From positions 124,001-188,000 of the forward strand of contig NZ_ATUJ01000003.1 in assembly GCF_000420145.1 (NCBI RefSeq): a stretch of DNA of 64,000 nt. The letters run 5' to 3'. Of the stretch, positions 26,333 through 38,393 are shown piece after piece. Every line of letters starts with the position of its first letter. Position 1 is the stretch's first letter. A program made the position numbers and the translations under genes. The DNA is from Paracoccus zeaxanthinifaciens ATCC 21588. GTDB lineage: Bacteria > Pseudomonadota > Alphaproteobacteria > Rhodobacterales > Rhodobacteraceae. The notes beneath the pieces were generated by a model. It ran no database searches, was not told where the DNA came from, and saw only the letters and a list, made by a program, of their open reading frames with translations.

Positions 26333-27046
26333 TTAAAGGCGGCGGAAGGTCACGTAATGGGGCGCGCGCCCTTCGCGCAGGGCCTTCTGTTCATAGCGGG
26401 TGCTGATCCAGTCGTCCCAAGGCTGATCGGTATCGGCGATCATCTCGAACCCCGCGGGGGGCACCTCTTCGCGGGTCTGGCGGATGTAATCAGGGATGTC
26501 GCTGGCCACGCGGAAAATCCCGCCTGCCTTCATCACGCGCGCAAGCGGCAGCAGATGTTCGGGCGTCACGAAGCGGCGGCGGTGATGGCGCGCCTTGGGC
26601 CAGGGGTCGGGATACATGAGGAACGCGCGCTCGATGCTGGCATCGGGCAGCACGTCCATCAGGTCGCGCGCATCGCCGGGATGCACGCTGACATTCTGGA
26701 CCCCCGCTTCGCGGATCTTGCCCAGCAGCATGGCGACGCCGTTGATGAAGGGCTCGCAGCCGATGATGCCCATCTGCGGATGCGTCTTGGCCATGTGGAC
26801 CATGTGCTCGCCCCCGCCGAAGCCGACCTCCAGCCAGACCGGGCGGTCGTCGCCGAAGATCGCGGAAGGGTCGATGGGCGTACGGTCGGGGTTGTCCTGG
26901 TGCGTGATGCCGCGCGGGCGCAATTCGCCCAGATCCTCGGACAGGTATCCCTTCTGGCTCTGGCGCAGGGTCTTGCCGTGGCGGCGGCCATAGAAGTTCC
27001 GCCGGGGCGGGTTCGGATCGAATGTGGATTTGGGTTCGTCGCTCAT
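26333..27046 (-). CDS. trmB: tRNA (guanine-N7)-methyltransferase
   Basis: SAM-dependent enzyme that makes m7G46 in the variable loop of tRNAs. The 237-residue protein has the SAM-binding WLEVGFGGGEHMVHMAKTHP (about residues 70-89), IGCEPFINGVA, and the family-specific LMYPDPWPKARHHRRRFV (about 140-157). I start at 27046 (MSDEPKSTF). It lies downstream of rnj on the same strand, separated by two overlapping hairpins. Confidence 0.95.
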   Translation of the reverse strand: MSDEPKSTFDPNPPRRNFYGRRHGKTLRQSQKGYLSEDLGELRPRGITHQDNPDRTPIDPSAIFGDDRPVWLEVGFGGGEHMVHMAKTHPQMGIIGCEPFINGVAMLLGKIREAGVQNVSVHPGDARDLMDVLPDASIERAFLMYPDPWPKARHHRRRFVTPEHLLPLARVMKAGGIFRVASDIPDYIRQTREEVPPAGFEMIADTDQPWDDWISTRYEQKALREGRAPHYVTFRRL

Positions 27047-27085
27047 GGGCAAGCGAATTGGCGCAAGGCGGCAGTCATTGCAAGC

Positions 27086-27123
27086 CCCCTTGCGCAAGGG
27101 GCCGGTGGTTTCCCACCGGCCCC
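27086..27123 (-). terminator. Overlapping hairpins between rnj and trmB
   Basis: An 11-bp stem GGGGCCGGTGG (27098-27108) / CCACCGGCCCC (27113-27123) with a TTTC loop overlaps a 16-base perfect palindrome CCCCTTGCGCAAGGGG (27086-27101). They share four bases (27098-27101) and cannot both form fully. There is no U-run, so this could end or attenuate the rnj transcript, or protect its 3' end. Confidence 0.5.
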
Positions 27124-27131
27124 CGCAGCGC

Positions 27132-28811
27132 TCAGTCGGCCATCAGGCGGCTGACGATGACGGTGACCTCGGGCTTCTTGCCGATCTCCTCCATCGAGAC
27201 CTGGCGGGTGATCTTGCGGACCGCCTCTTCCATCTTGTCGTCGTCGCGGACGGTGCGGCGGTCGGCGCGCTCCAGGAACTCGGCCAGCTCGGCCTCGATC
27301 ATCTGGTCCAGCTCGGTCCCCGAACGGCCACGGACCGGAAGGCCCATCAGTTCGACCCAGGCGTCGGGCAGCGCATTGTCATCCTCGTCGATGATGACGC
27401 TGACGGTCGCCTGGCCGTTCAGGGCCATGCGGATGCGGTCGCGCACGACGCCGTCCATCGCGCCGATCAGCACGTTGCCGTCCAGGTACAGGCGGCCCGT
27501 CTCGATCTGGTCGACGATCTTGGGGGCGGTGCCGGTCAGATCGGCCATCGCGCCGTTCACGATCACCTCGGCCGACGTGCCCTTGCCGCGCGCCAGCATC
27601 ACATGCTCGCGCAGGTGCAGGTGTTCGCCATGCATCGGGATGACGGTGGCGGGCTTCAGCACCTCGTGCATCGTCTCGATGTCGGGGCGGTTCGCGTGGC
27701 CCGACACGTGATAGAGCCCGTCATCGGCGTCATAGACCTCGACGCCCATCTCGCTCAGCGCGTTCATGATGCGCCCGACCGACTTCTCGTTGCCGGGAAT
27801 GGTCTTCGAGCTGAAGAGGAAGCTGTCCCCCGTCTTGAGCGACAGCCCCAGGTAGCGGCCACGCGACAGCTGCGCGCTAGCGGCGCGGCGTTCGCCTTGG
27901 CTGCCGGTCACGATCAGCATCACCTCGTTGCGGGGCAGCTTCGCGGCCTCTTCGGGGCCGATGGTGTCGGGGAAGTCCGACAGGATCCCCGTCTCGATCC
28001 CGACCGAGACCATGCGGCGCATGGCGCGACCCAGCAGGCAGATCTTGCGACCGCCGGCCTTGGCCGCATCGGCCAGCGTCTTCAGGCGCGCAATGTTGCT
28101 GGCGAAGGTGGTGGCCACGACCATGTTCGGCTGCGCCATGACCCATTCCAGGATCGGGTTCGCCAGCAGCGCCTCGGACCGGCCCGGATGGGTCGAGAAG
28201 ATGTTGGTGCTGTCGCAGGTCAGGACCTTGATCCCGCCATCGACCTCGGTCGCGATCTGCTTCCAGGCGACCGGATCCCACGCGTCGCCGACGACCGGCG
28301 TGCCGTCCAGCTTAAAGTCGCCCGTGTGCAGCACGCGGCCCGCAGGCGTGTCGATGATCAGCGCGCTGCTTTCGGGGATCGAGTGGCTGATCGGCGCATA
28401 TTGCACCTTGAAGGGGCCAAGCTCGGTCACCTCGGGGCGTGCCTCGACGATGCGGACGGTATCGGCGGGGTGGCCCGCCTCTTCCAGCTTCAGCCGGATC
28501 AGCGATCCGGTGAAGCGGCGGGCATAGATCGGAACCTCCAGCCGGGACCACAGGTGGCCCAGCCCGCCCAGGTGATCCTCGTGGCCGTGGGTCACGAAGA
28601 TCGCCTCGAGGCGGTGCTTGTTCTTCTCCAGCCAGGCGATATCCGGCATGATCAGGTCGATGCCCGGTGCACTTTCCATGTCCCCGAAGGTGACGCCCAG
28701 GTCGACCAGGATCAGCCGTTCCTTGCCCGGCGCGCCATATCCGTAGACATAGGCGTTCATGCCGATTTCGCCCGCGCCGCCAAGCGGCAGATAGATCAGG
28801 CGGTCAGCCAT
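27132..28811 (-). CDS. rnj: Ribonuclease J
   Basis: Metallo-beta-lactamase/beta-CASP nuclease with 5'-3' exonuclease and endonuclease activity in mRNA turnover and rRNA maturation. The 559-residue protein has the zinc motif FVTHGHEDHLGGLG (about residues 72-85), HTGDFKLDG (around 160), and beta-CASP motifs ending with IPMHGEHLHLREH (near 390). It starts inside the last eight bases of coaX, ending the run nuoN-birA-coaX-rnj on one strand with overlaps throughout, so it may be read from the respiratory operon. Confidence 0.94.
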   Translation of the reverse strand: MADRLIYLPLGGAGEIGMNAYVYGYGAPGKERLILVDLGVTFGDMESAPGIDLIMPDIAWLEKNKHRLEAIFVTHGHEDHLGGLGHLWSRLEVPIYARRFTGSLIRLKLEEAGHPADTVRIVEARPEVTELGPFKVQYAPISHSIPESSALIIDTPAGRVLHTGDFKLDGTPVVGDAWDPVAWKQIATEVDGGIKVLTCDSTNIFSTHPGRSEALLANPILEWVMAQPNMVVATTFASNIARLKTLADAAKAGGRKICLLGRAMRRMVSVGIETGILSDFPDTIGPEEAAKLPRNEVMLIVTGSQGERRAASAQLSRGRYLGLSLKTGDSFLFSSKTIPGNEKSVGRIMNALSEMGVEVYDADDGLYHVSGHANRPDIETMHEVLKPATVIPMHGEHLHLREHVMLARGKGTSAEVIVNGAMADLTGTAPKIVDQIETGRLYLDGNVLIGAMDGVVRDRIRMALNGQATVSVIIDEDDNALPDAWVELMGLPVRGRSGTELDQMIEAELAEFLERADRRTVRDDDKMEEAVRKITRQVSMEEIGKKPEVTVIVSRLMAD

Positions 28812-29583
28812 TGCCCATCTCCTTGTTGTAATCGTGGATGAGCCGAAGCCCATGCATTGTAAGATCGTCTTCGATAGCGTCGAACAGGTCAAATCCCTGA
28901 TCGAACAACGGGGCAAGCCCCCCGGTTGCAATGACCTTCATGGGGCGGTCGCGTTCGGCGCGGATACGCGCGACGATGCCTTCGACCAGGCCCAGATATC
29001 CCCAGAACACGCCCGACTGGATGCAGGCGACGGTATTCGTGCCGATGACCTGCGTGGGCATGGTGATGTCCACATGCGGCAGTGACGCGGCCCCCATGTG
29101 CAGCGCCTCCAGCGACAGGTTCACCCCCGGCGCGATCGCGCCGCCGATATAGGCGCCGTCCACATCCACCACGTCCAGCGTCGTGGCGGTGCCGAAATCG
29201 ACCACGATCAGGTCCGGCCCGTGGCGGTCATAGGCGCCGACCGTGTTCACCAGCCTGTCCGGCCCCACCGTCGTGCCCGGATCGACGCGCGGCGGCACGG
29301 GCAGCAGGCAGTCGGGCTTGCCCACGACCAGCGGGCGCGTGTCGAAGTAGCGGTTGCACAGGACGCGCAGGTTGAACACCACGCGCGGTGCGGTGGCGCT
29401 GATGATGCAGGCGTCTATCTGCAGCTCGAACCGCTGGACGGCGATCAGCGTGGACAGCCAGACATAGTATTCGTCCGCCGTGCGGCGGTGATCGGTGCGG
29501 ATGCGCCAATGGGCCAGGAACTTCGTGCCGTCCCAGACCGAGAAGACCGTGTTCGTGTTGCCCGTGTCGATGCAGAGAAGCAT
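28804..29583 (-). CDS. coaX: Type III pantothenate kinase
   Basis: Phosphorylates pantothenate, the first step of coenzyme A synthesis. The 259-residue ASKHA-fold protein starts MLLCIDTGNTNTVFSVWDG, the phosphate-1 loop of type III kinases. GPDRLVNTVGAYDRHGPDL and VVDFGTATTLDVVD follow (about residues 105-140), then the adenosine segment VIATGGLAPLF. It sits three bases after birA and overlaps rnj by eight. The window also holds panC-panB, so pantothenate is both made and activated by genes here. Confidence 0.95.
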   Translation of the reverse strand: MLLCIDTGNTNTVFSVWDGTKFLAHWRIRTDHRRTADEYYVWLSTLIAVQRFELQIDACIISATAPRVVFNLRVLCNRYFDTRPLVVGKPDCLLPVPPRVDPGTTVGPDRLVNTVGAYDRHGPDLIVVDFGTATTLDVVDVDGAYIGGAIAPGVNLSLEALHMGAASLPHVDITMPTQVIGTNTVACIQSGVFWGYLGLVEGIVARIRAERDRPMKVIATGGLAPLFDQGFDLFDAIEDDLTMHGLRLIHDYNKEMGNG

Positions 29584-29586
29584 GTC

Positions 29587-30357
29587 TCAGCCCCCGAAAT
29601 GGATGTCGGCGGCAGGGATCGCATGACGCCCGCGCGGGCCGGTCAGGATCAGCGCGCCGCTGTCGTCGATGCCGTCGAAGCGGCCCGTGAACTCGGCCGT
29701 GCCGGTGCGGGCCACGATGGTCTCGCCCAACTTGGCGGCACGGGCCAGCCACGCATTGCGCACCGGCCCAAAGCCGTATGCGCGCATCTGGCGGTGCCAG
29801 TGGTCGAAGGCCGGGGCCAGCGCGTCCAGCATCTCGTCCGGGGTCACGGTCATGCCCGTCTCGGCCAGAAGGCTGACGGGGCGCATGGCCTGTGCCTCGA
29901 CCTCGGCGGTGTCGGGGGCCTCGGACAGGTTGATGCCGATGCCGATGGCCAGCAGGCCCAGCCGATCGCCCGCGCCGGTGCTCTCCAGCAGGATGCCCGA
30001 CAGCTTGCCGCCGTTCAGCAGCACGTCGTTCGGCCATTTCAGCGCGAAGCCCGGCTGCGGACCGCAAAGGGTGCGCAACGCGTCATGGACCGCCAGCGCC
30101 GTCACGAAGGACAGCCGCGCCGCGTCCCCCGCCCCACCTTCGGGACGCAGGACCAGCGTCGCCGCGAAATTGCCCTGCGGGTCGCGCCAGGCACGCCCGC
30201 GGCGGCCGCGACCGGCCTCCTGGCGATAGGCCATGATCCAAGCGGGCCCCGTCAGGTCGGGGCCGCGCCGGAACGCTTCCGCATTGGTGCTGTCCACACG
30301 GTCGAGGACGTGGCGTGCCACGCCCTCGGGCCATGCTTCGGTCGACGGATTACTCAC
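29587..30357 (-). CDS. birA: Biotin--[acetyl-CoA-carboxylase] ligase (URF6 of the complex I operon)
   Basis: Activates biotin with ATP and attaches it to biotin-dependent carboxylases, for which pyc in this window is a target. The 256-residue protein has the ligase core ILDRVDST-type [13 protein letters not shown] (about residues 17-29), [17 protein letters not shown] (the BirA GRGRxGR loop, about 47-63) and [20 protein letters not shown] (about 103-122). There is no N-terminal winged helix, so it is a ligase without repressor function. The GTG start at 30357 overlaps the last eight bases of nuoN. Its place directly after nuoN matches URF6 in the P. denitrificans cluster, as I recall it. Confidence 0.93.
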   Translation of the reverse strand: MSNPSTEAWPEGVARHVLDRVDSTNAEAFRRGPDLTGPAWIMAYRQEAGRGRRGRAWRDPQGNFAATLVLRPEGGAGDAARLSFVTALAVHDALRTLCGPQPGFALKWPNDVLLNGGKLSGILLESTGAGDRLGLLAIGIGINLSEAPDTAEVEAQAMRPVSLLAETGMTVTPDEMLDALAPAFDHWHRQMRAYGFGPVRNAWLARAAKLGETIVARTGTAEFTGRFDGIDDSGALILTGPRGRHAIPAADIHFGG

Positions 30358-31819
30358 CCGCCACGGTCGCGGCCTCGGCCCCGCCCACAAGCGATTGCGC
30401 GGCCGTCGCCGCCGCATCGTCGATGCCCAGCATCGTCACCGCGCCCAGCAGCAGCGCAGCCGCGGGCACCAGCAGAGACCCGCATTGCACAAGGCCCATG
30501 CGGCTCTCGGCATGGTCGGTATCGGCACCGAAGAACATGTAGTACACGATGCGGAGATAGTAGAACGCCCCGATGACCGAGGCGATGACGCCCGCGACCG
30601 CCAGCCACGCCTTGCCGCCATCGACCGCGGCCGACAGCACGCCGTATTTCGCGAAGAAGCCCAGGAAGGGCGGCACGCCCGCAAGGCTGAACATCAGGAA
30701 CAGCACGGCCACGCCGGTCAGCGGGTTGCTGATCGCAAAGCGGTTCAGGCTGTCCAGCGACACGACCGGCTGCCCGTCGCGTTCCAGCGACAGGATGAAG
30801 GCGAAGGTGCCCACGTTCATCACCGCATAGATCGCCATGTAGAGCAGCATCGCCTGCACGCCATAGGCGCTGCCCGCGGCCAGGCCCACCAGCGCGAAGC
30901 CCATATGCGCGATCGAGCTGTAGGCCATCAGGCGCTTGATGTTGCGCTGGCCGATCCCCGCAATGGACCCCACGAACATCGACAGGACCGCAAGGGCCGC
31001 GATGATCTGGCTCCAGTCGCCGGGAACGTTGCCGAATGCGTCGAACATCAGGCGCGCGATCAGCGCCATCGCGGCGACCTTGGGCGCGGTCGCCAGGAAC
31101 GCCGTCACCGGCGAGGGCGAGCCCTCGTAGACATCGGGCGTCCACATGTGGAACGGCACCGCGCTGACCTTGAAGGCCAGGCCCACCAGCAGGAAGACCA
31201 GGCCGAACAGCAGGCCCAGGGGCAGGCTGCCCGCCTGCACGACCTCGATGATGCCCGCGAAGCTGGTCGTGCCCGCAAAGCCGTAGACCAGCGACGCACC
31301 ATAGAGCAGCAGCCCCGAGCTGAGCGCGCCCAGCACGAAGTACTTCAGACCGGCCTCGGAGGATTTCACGCTCTCGCGGCGCATGGCGGCCACGACATAG
31401 AGCGCGAGGGATTGCAGCTCCAGCCCCATATACAGCGTCAGCAGGTCGCCCGCCGACACCATCACCATCATCCCCAGCGAAGCCAGCACGATCAGGATCG
31501 GGTATTCGAAGCGCATCAGCTTGTGGCGCTGCATGTAATCCGCACTCATGGCCAGGACGGCGGCGCCCGACAGCAGGATCGTCACCTTGGCAAAGCGCGC
31601 AAACGCATCGTCGGTGAACATGCCGGAGAACGCCGTCTGGTCGGGTCGGTCCGCCACGCCCAGGTACAGCCCCGTCAGCAGCATGGCCGCGACGCTGGTC
31701 CACAGGATCGGGCGCGCGATGGCGTCCTTGCCCAGATAGGCCCCCGCCATCAGCGCCGCCAGCGCATAGATCGCAAGCCACAACTCGGGCAGGACGGTCG
31801 AGAGATCAAGTCCGGTCAT
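30350..31819 (-). CDS. nuoN: NADH-quinone oxidoreductase subunit N
   Basis: Antiporter-like proton-pumping subunit of respiratory complex I (Nqo14), in the inner membrane. The 489-residue protein is nearly all transmembrane helices. Family signatures are [36 protein letters not shown] (about residues 225-244, with the conserved channel Lys before it) and [20 protein letters not shown] (about 290-309). It follows nuoM by 10 bases and overlaps birA. Confidence 0.97.
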   Translation of the reverse strand: MTGLDLSTVLPELWLAIYALAALMAGAYLGKDAIARPILWTSVAAMLLTGLYLGVADRPDQTAFSGMFTDDAFARFAKVTILLSGAAVLAMSADYMQRHKLMRFEYPILIVLASLGMMVMVSAGDLLTLYMGLELQSLALYVVAAMRRESVKSSEAGLKYFVLGALSSGLLLYGASLVYGFAGTTSFAGIIEVVQAGSLPLGLLFGLVFLLVGLAFKVSAVPFHMWTPDVYEGSPSPVTAFLATAPKVAAMALIARLMFDAFGNVPGDWSQIIAALAVLSMFVGSIAGIGQRNIKRLMAYSSIAHMGFALVGLAAGSAYGVQAMLLYMAIYAVMNVGTFAFILSLERDGQPVVSLDSLNRFAISNPLTGVAVLFLMFSLAGVPPFLGFFAKYGVLSAAVDGGKAWLAVAGVIASVIGAFYYLRIVYYMFFGADTDHAESRMGLVQCGSLLVPAAALLLGAVTMLGIDDAAATAAQSLVGGAEAATVAGE

Positions 31820-31829
31820 CTTGCCTTCC

Positions 31830-33380
31830 TCAATGGCTGGCGGCAGCCGCCGCCATCTCGTCTTCGGGCGCTTCGGGCAGCGCGTCGTTGTAATTCACCA
31901 GCAGCGCCTCGACCGAGGGGCCGGTGATGTCGGTCACGAGGCGCGGATAGACGCCAAGGATCAGGGTCATCGCGACCAGCGGCACGAACAGCCAGCGCTC
32001 GCGCGGGGTCATGTCGGCGATGCCGCGCAGGCTCTCCTTGATCAGCGCGCCCATGGTCACGCGACGATAGAGCCAGAGCGCATAGGCCGCCGACAGGATC
32101 ACCCCCGTCGCGGCCACGAAGGCCACCCAGGTATTGGCGCGGAACGTGCCCATCAGCGTCAGGAACTCGCCCACGAAGCCCGAGGTGCCGGGCAGGCCCA
32201 CATTGGCCATCGTGAAGAACATGAAGACCAGCGCATAGACCGGCATCCGGTTCACCAGCCCGCCATAGGCGTCGATTTCCCGCGTGTGCATCCGGTCGTA
32301 GATCACGCCCACCAGCAGGAACAGCGCCCCCGAGATGAAGCCGTGCGACAGCATCTGGAAGATCGCGCCGTCCAGCCCCTGCTGGTTCGCCGCGAAGATC
32401 CCCATCGTCACGTATCCCATATGCGCAACCGAGGAATAGGCGATCAGCTTCTTCATGTCGGACTGCGCCAGCGCCACCAGCGAGGTATAGACGATGGCGA
32501 TCGCGGACATCCACAGGACCAGCCCCTGCAGCAGGTCGGCCGCCACCGGGAACATCGGCAGGCTGAAGCGCAGGAAGCCATAGCCGCCCATCTTCAGCAG
32601 GACCGCGGCCAGCACGACCGAACCCGCGGTCGGTGCCTGCACGTGCGCATCGGGCAGCCAGGTATGGACCGGCCACATCGGCATCTTGACCGCGAAGCTG
32701 GCGAAGAAGGCAAGGAACAGCAGCGTCTGCATGCCGCCCATCACCGTGATCCCGAGGATCGTCATGGTCTGCGAGGGGAAGTCGTAATCCAGCATCGCCA
32801 CGATGTCGGTGGTCCCCGCGGTGCGGGCCATCGCGATCATCGCGACCAGCATCAGGACCGACCCGATGAAGGTATAGAGGAAGAACTTGAACGCCGCATA
32901 GATGCGGTTCGCCCCGCCCCAGATCCCGATCACCAGGAACATGGGGATCAGACCGGCCTCGAAGAACAGGTAGAACAGGATCAGGTCCAGCGCCGCGAAG
33001 ACGCCGATCATCAGCCCCTCCAGCACCAGGAAGGCGATCATGTATTCCTTGACCCGCGTGGTCACGTCCCAGGTGGACAGGATCGTCAGCGGCATCAGGA
33101 AGGTCGTCAGCAGGATGAACAGGATCGAGATGCCGTCCACGCCCATCTTGTAGCGCAGGCCCATGATCCAGGCGTGATCCTCGACGAACTGGAAGCCGGA
33201 TTGCGACGGCTCGAAGCCCGCCAGCAGGAACAGCGAGATCAGGAAGGTCGCGCCGGTCGCGATCAGGGCGAGGAACTTGGCGTTCTTCTGCGCGGCCGCG
33301 TCGTCGCCGCGCAGGAACAGGGCCAGGATGCCCGCTGCCACGATCGGCAGGAAGGTGATGATCGAAAGAAGGTTCGTCAT
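31830..33380 (-). CDS. nuoM: NADH-quinone oxidoreductase subunit M
   Basis: Second antiporter-like proton pump of complex I (Nqo13). The 516-residue membrane protein contains [20 protein letters not shown] (about residues 233-252), preceded by the conserved TM5 glutamate segment [20 protein letters not shown], and [20 protein letters not shown] around 307. It follows nuoL with a one-base gap and precedes nuoN by 10 bases. Confidence 0.97.
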   Translation of the reverse strand: MTNLLSIITFLPIVAAGILALFLRGDDAAAQKNAKFLALIATGATFLISLFLLAGFEPSQSGFQFVEDHAWIMGLRYKMGVDGISILFILLTTFLMPLTILSTWDVTTRVKEYMIAFLVLEGLMIGVFAALDLILFYLFFEAGLIPMFLVIGIWGGANRIYAAFKFFLYTFIGSVLMLVAMIAMARTAGTTDIVAMLDYDFPSQTMTILGITVMGGMQTLLFLAFFASFAVKMPMWPVHTWLPDAHVQAPTAGSVVLAAVLLKMGGYGFLRFSLPMFPVAADLLQGLVLWMSAIAIVYTSLVALAQSDMKKLIAYSSVAHMGYVTMGIFAANQQGLDGAIFQMLSHGFISGALFLLVGVIYDRMHTREIDAYGGLVNRMPVYALVFMFFTMANVGLPGTSGFVGEFLTLMGTFRANTWVAFVAATGVILSAAYALWLYRRVTMGALIKESLRGIADMTPRERWLFVPLVAMTLILGVYPRLVTDITGPSVEALLVNYNDALPEAPEDEMAAAAASH

Positions 33381-33381
33381 G

Positions 33382-35472
33382 TCAGTGCGCGCCCCGCATC
33401 ATCACCCAGATCAGCAAGCCCACGATGCCGATGACCATCGCGAAGGCGTAGTGGAACAGATAGCCCGACTGCACACGGCCCGCGAAGCGGGTCAGGCGCG
33501 GAATGATTCCCAGGGCGACCCCGTTGATGGCGCCGTCGATAATCGCTCCGTCGCCCCGCGTCCACAGCCGCGCGCCGATCCAGCGCGCCGGGCGGACGAA
33601 GACCACGTCATACAGTTCGTCGAAATACCACTTGTTCAGCAGGAACTGGTACAGGCCCGGCTGCTGTGCCGCCAGTCGCGCAGGCGCCTCGGGGCGACGG
33701 ATATACATGACCCATGCCAGCCCCAGGCCGATCAGCATCGCGAAGAAGGGCGACATCTTGACCCATGCCGGGACGTAATGGGCATCGTGCATCACGTGGT
33801 TGTCGGGATGCATGTAGATCGCCCCCTGCCCCACGGTCGCGGGATCAACATGGGTCGCGCCACCCTCGGCGTGCTCGTCGCCATGGGCCTCGTCCTTCGC
33901 GGGTTCGGCGTGGTCGTCGCCGTGGCCCGCGTCATGCGAGGCCGCGATCTCGGGCAGGCCGAAGAAGCGCTGGACGCCCTCTTCCTCGAAGAAGCTGTTG
34001 TACCAGACCATCCCCGAGAAGACCGCGCCAAGCGCAAGCGCCCCAAGCGGGATCAGCATGACGCGCGGGCTCTCATGCGCGTGGTCATGCGCGTGATGAT
34101 CGCCGCGCGGCTGGCCGAAGAAGGTCATGAAGATCAGGCGCCAGCTGTAGAAGCTGGTGAACAGCGCCGCCACGACCAGCATCCAGAAGGCATAGCCGTT
34201 CCCCGAGGCATAGGCGCTCTCGATCACGGCGTCCTTGGACAGGAAGCCCGCGAAGCCGATATGGGTCAGTGGAATGCCGACGCCGGTGATGGCAAGCGTG
34301 CCGATCATCATGGCCCAGAAGGTCACGGGGATCTTGTGGCGCAGGCCGCCGTAATTGCGCATGTCCTGTTCGTGATGCATCGCGTGGATGACCGAACCGG
34401 CGCCCAGGAACAGCATCGCCTTGAAGAAGGCATGCGTGAACAGGTGGAACATCGCCACGGAATAGACACCGACGCCCGCCGCCACGAACATGTAGCCCAG
34501 CTGCGAACAGGTCGAATAGGCGATGACGCGCTTGATGTCGTTCTGCACGAGACCCACCGTCGCCGCGAAGAAGGCCGTGCTTGCGCCCACGATGACGATG
34601 AACATCTTGGCCTGCGGCGCGAATTCGAACAGCGGCGACATCCGGCAGACCAGGAAGACGCCCGCCGTGACCATGGTCGCTGCGTGGATCAGGGCCGACA
34701 CGGGCGTCGGACCCTCCATCGCGTCGGGCAGCCAGGTGTGCAGCAGCAGCTGCGCCGACTTGCCCATCGCGCCGATGAACAGCAGCACGCCCAGAAGGTT
34801 CGCCGCGTTCCAGTCGGTCCACAGGAAATGCATCTGCGTCTCGGCGATCATCGGGACCTGGGCGAAGATCTCGTCGAACTGGATCGAGCCGGTCAGCCAC
34901 CACAGCCCGAAGATCCCCAGGAGGAAGCCGAAATCGCCGACGCGGTTCACGATGAACGCCTTCATCGCCGCAGCGCCCGCCGACTGCTTCTTGAAGTAGA
35001 AGCCGATCAGCAGATAGGACGCGACGCCCACGCCCTCCCAGCCGAAGAACATCTGCAGCAGGTTGTCGGCGGTCACCAGCATCAGCATGGCGAAGGTGAA
35101 GAAGGACAGATAGGCGAAGAAGCGCGCGCGATAGGGCTCGTCATCGCCGAAATTCTCGTCATGGGCCATGTAGCCGAAGCTGTAGAGATGCACGAGCGCC
35201 GAGACCGAGGTGATCACGATCAGCATGATCGCGGTCAGGCGGTCCAGGCGGATCGCCCATTCGGTCGTGAAATCGCCCGAGACGATCCAGTCCAGCACCG
35301 GGTACTGGCGCAGCTGCCCGTCGAAGCCCAGGAACACGATCCAGGAGGCGAGCGCCGCCGCGAACAGGATCGCGGTCGTCAGCACCTGCGCGCCGCGTTC
35401 CCCGATCAGCCGCCAGCCGAAGCCTGCGATCAGCGCGCCGATCAGCGGGGCAAAGAGGATGAATTGCGTCAT
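33382..35472 (-). CDS. nuoL: NADH-quinone oxidoreductase subunit L with His/Asp-rich inserts
   Basis: Distal proton-pumping subunit of complex I (Nqo12), 696 residues, including the long lateral helix HL. Signatures are [20 protein letters not shown] (about residues 240-259) and [20 protein letters not shown] near 310. Two loops are unusual: [11 protein letters not shown] (about 463-473), and a segment of roughly 60 residues (about 515-570) very rich in His, Asp, Glu and Ala. Both lie between membrane helices and could bind metal, though no function is known. The gene follows nuoK by seven bases. Confidence 0.96.
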   Translation of the reverse strand: MTQFILFAPLIGALIAGFGWRLIGERGAQVLTTAILFAAALASWIVFLGFDGQLRQYPVLDWIVSGDFTTEWAIRLDRLTAIMLIVITSVSALVHLYSFGYMAHDENFGDDEPYRARFFAYLSFFTFAMLMLVTADNLLQMFFGWEGVGVASYLLIGFYFKKQSAGAAAMKAFIVNRVGDFGFLLGIFGLWWLTGSIQFDEIFAQVPMIAETQMHFLWTDWNAANLLGVLLFIGAMGKSAQLLLHTWLPDAMEGPTPVSALIHAATMVTAGVFLVCRMSPLFEFAPQAKMFIVIVGASTAFFAATVGLVQNDIKRVIAYSTCSQLGYMFVAAGVGVYSVAMFHLFTHAFFKAMLFLGAGSVIHAMHHEQDMRNYGGLRHKIPVTFWAMMIGTLAITGVGIPLTHIGFAGFLSKDAVIESAYASGNGYAFWMLVVAALFTSFYSWRLIFMTFFGQPRGDHHAHDHAHESPRVMLIPLGALALGAVFSGMVWYNSFFEEEGVQRFFGLPEIAASHDAGHGDDHAEPAKDEAHGDEHAEGGATHVDPATVGQGAIYMHPDNHVMHDAHYVPAWVKMSPFFAMLIGLGLAWVMYIRRPEAPARLAAQQPGLYQFLLNKWYFDELYDVVFVRPARWIGARLWTRGDGAIIDGAINGVALGIIPRLTRFAGRVQSGYLFHYAFAMVIGIVGLLIWVMMRGAH

Positions 35473-35479
35473 GTCGTCC

Positions 35480-35821
<342 letters not shown>

Positions 35822-35842
35822 TCAGGTCCGCGCGCACGCGGA

Positions 35843-36438
35843 TCACAAGCCCTGTCCCGGCTTCACGTCGCGAAGCTGCATCGCCTTGGCCGGGTCGCGG
35901 TGCATCTGCTGGATCACGTCCTGCCGCTTGATGTCGCGGCGGTGGCGCATGGTCAGCGTGATGGCCCCGATCATGGCGACCAGCAGGATCAGCCCCGCCA
36001 GCTGGAACGGCAGCATGTAGCGGTCGTACATCACCAGCCCGATGGCGTTGGTGTTCAGCTGCTGCCCCTCGACCGGGACGGCCCGCAGCGCCTGCGCGCC
36101 GTCGGCGGTTTCCCATGCCCCGAAGGCGATGCCCAGCTGCGCCAGCAGGACGACGGCGATCAGCCCCGCCAGCGGCAGGTACTGCGCCAGCTCGCCCTTG
36201 AGCTGGGCGAAATCGACATCCAGCATCATCACGACGAACAGGAACAGGACCGCGACCGCGCCCACATAGACGATGACCAGCAGCATGGCGACGAATTCCG
36301 CCTGCAGCAGGACGAACAGCCCCGCCGCCGACAGGAACGCCAGGATCAGCCACAGCACCGAATGGACCGGGTTGCGCGCCAGCACGACCATGAAGCCCGC
36401 CGTGCAGACGGAGATCGCGAACAGGTAGAAGGCAAAAG

Positions 36439-36442
<4 letters not shown>
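35843..36442 (-). CDS. nuoJ: NADH-quinone oxidoreductase subunit J
   Basis: Five-helix membrane subunit of complex I (Nqo10), 199 residues. The segment [20 protein letters not shown] (about residues 56-75) is the pi-bulge helix that moves during catalysis. The C-terminal [20 protein letters not shown] is cytoplasmic. The start at 36442 overlaps the URF5 stop in ATGA. Confidence 0.95.
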
Positions 36443-37343
<901 letters not shown>

Positions 37344-38375
37344 TCAGACTCCTGCCCAACGGGCCCAGAAGGTGCCCAGGACTTCGAATTTGGCAAGGAA
37401 TGCCACGATCACGACCCATGCCAGCGACAGCGGCAGGAACACCTTCCAGCCGATCCGCATCAGCTGGTCGTAGCGGTAGCGCGGCACGATGGCCTTCACC
37501 ATGGCGAACATGAAGAACCAGAAGACCATCTTCAGGAACATCCACAGCGCCCCGTCGGGGATGCCGGGAATGGGCGACAGCCAGCCGCCGAAGAACAGCA
37601 GCGTGATCAGCGCGCACATCAGCCACATGGCGATGTATTCGCCCGCCATGAACAGCAGGTAGGGCGTCGAGGAATACTCGACCATGAAGCCCGCGACCAG
37701 CTCGGATTCGGCCTCGGGAAGGTCGAAGGGCGGGCGGTTGGTCTCGGCCAGGGCGCTGACGAAGAACAGCACGACCATCGGCAGATGCGGCAGCCAGTAC
37801 CAGGACAGCAGACCCGCCCCGCTCTGGGCCTCGACGATGGCGGTCAGGTTCATCGACCCGGTCGAGATGATCACCCCGATGATGATCAGGCCCAGGCTGA
37901 CCTCGTAGGAGATCATCTGCGCCGCGGACCGGAGCGAGCCGAGGAACGGGTATTTCGAGTTCGAGGCCCAGCCGCCCATGATCACGCCATACACCTCGAG
38001 CGAGGAGACGGCGAAGATGAACAGGATGCCCACGTTGATGTCGGCCATCACCCAGCCCGGCGCGAAGGGGATCGCCACGAAGGCCAGAAGCGCCAGCGTC
38101 ATCGACAGGAACGGCGCCAGGAAGAACACGAACTTGTCCGAACCTGCCGGGATCACCACTTCCTTGACGACGAATTTCAGCGCGTCGGCAAAGGTCTGCA
38201 GCAGGCCCCAGGGACCGACCACGTTCGGGCCGCGCCGCATCTGCACGGCGGCCCAGATCTTGCGGTCGCCATAGACCAGGTAGATCAGCGACAGCATCAC
38301 GAAGGCGATGACGGCCAGACCCTGCGCCAGCAGGATGATCGCGATGCCCCAGGAAGATGCCCAGAATTCAGCCAT
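37344..38375 (-). CDS. nuoH: NADH-quinone oxidoreductase subunit H
   Basis: Membrane subunit of complex I (Nqo8) that forms much of the quinone cavity with NuoB and NuoD. The 343-residue, eight-helix protein has [20 protein letters not shown] (about residues 42-61), [11 protein letters not shown], and the glutamate-rich quinone-coupling loop [20 protein letters not shown] (around 215). It follows URF4 by 18 bases. Confidence 0.97.
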   Translation of the reverse strand: MAEFWASSWGIAIILLAQGLAVIAFVMLSLIYLVYGDRKIWAAVQMRRGPNVVGPWGLLQTFADALKFVVKEVVIPAGSDKFVFFLAPFLSMTLALLAFVAIPFAPGWVMADINVGILFIFAVSSLEVYGVIMGGWASNSKYPFLGSLRSAAQMISYEVSLGLIIIGVIISTGSMNLTAIVEAQSGAGLLSWYWLPHLPMVVLFFVSALAETNRPPFDLPEAESELVAGFMVEYSSTPYLLFMAGEYIAMWLMCALITLLFFGGWLSPIPGIPDGALWMFLKMVFWFFMFAMVKAIVPRYRYDQLMRIGWKVFLPLSLAWVVIVAFLAKFEVLGTFWARWAGV

Positions 38376-38393
38376 GATGCCCGTCCCTTATTA

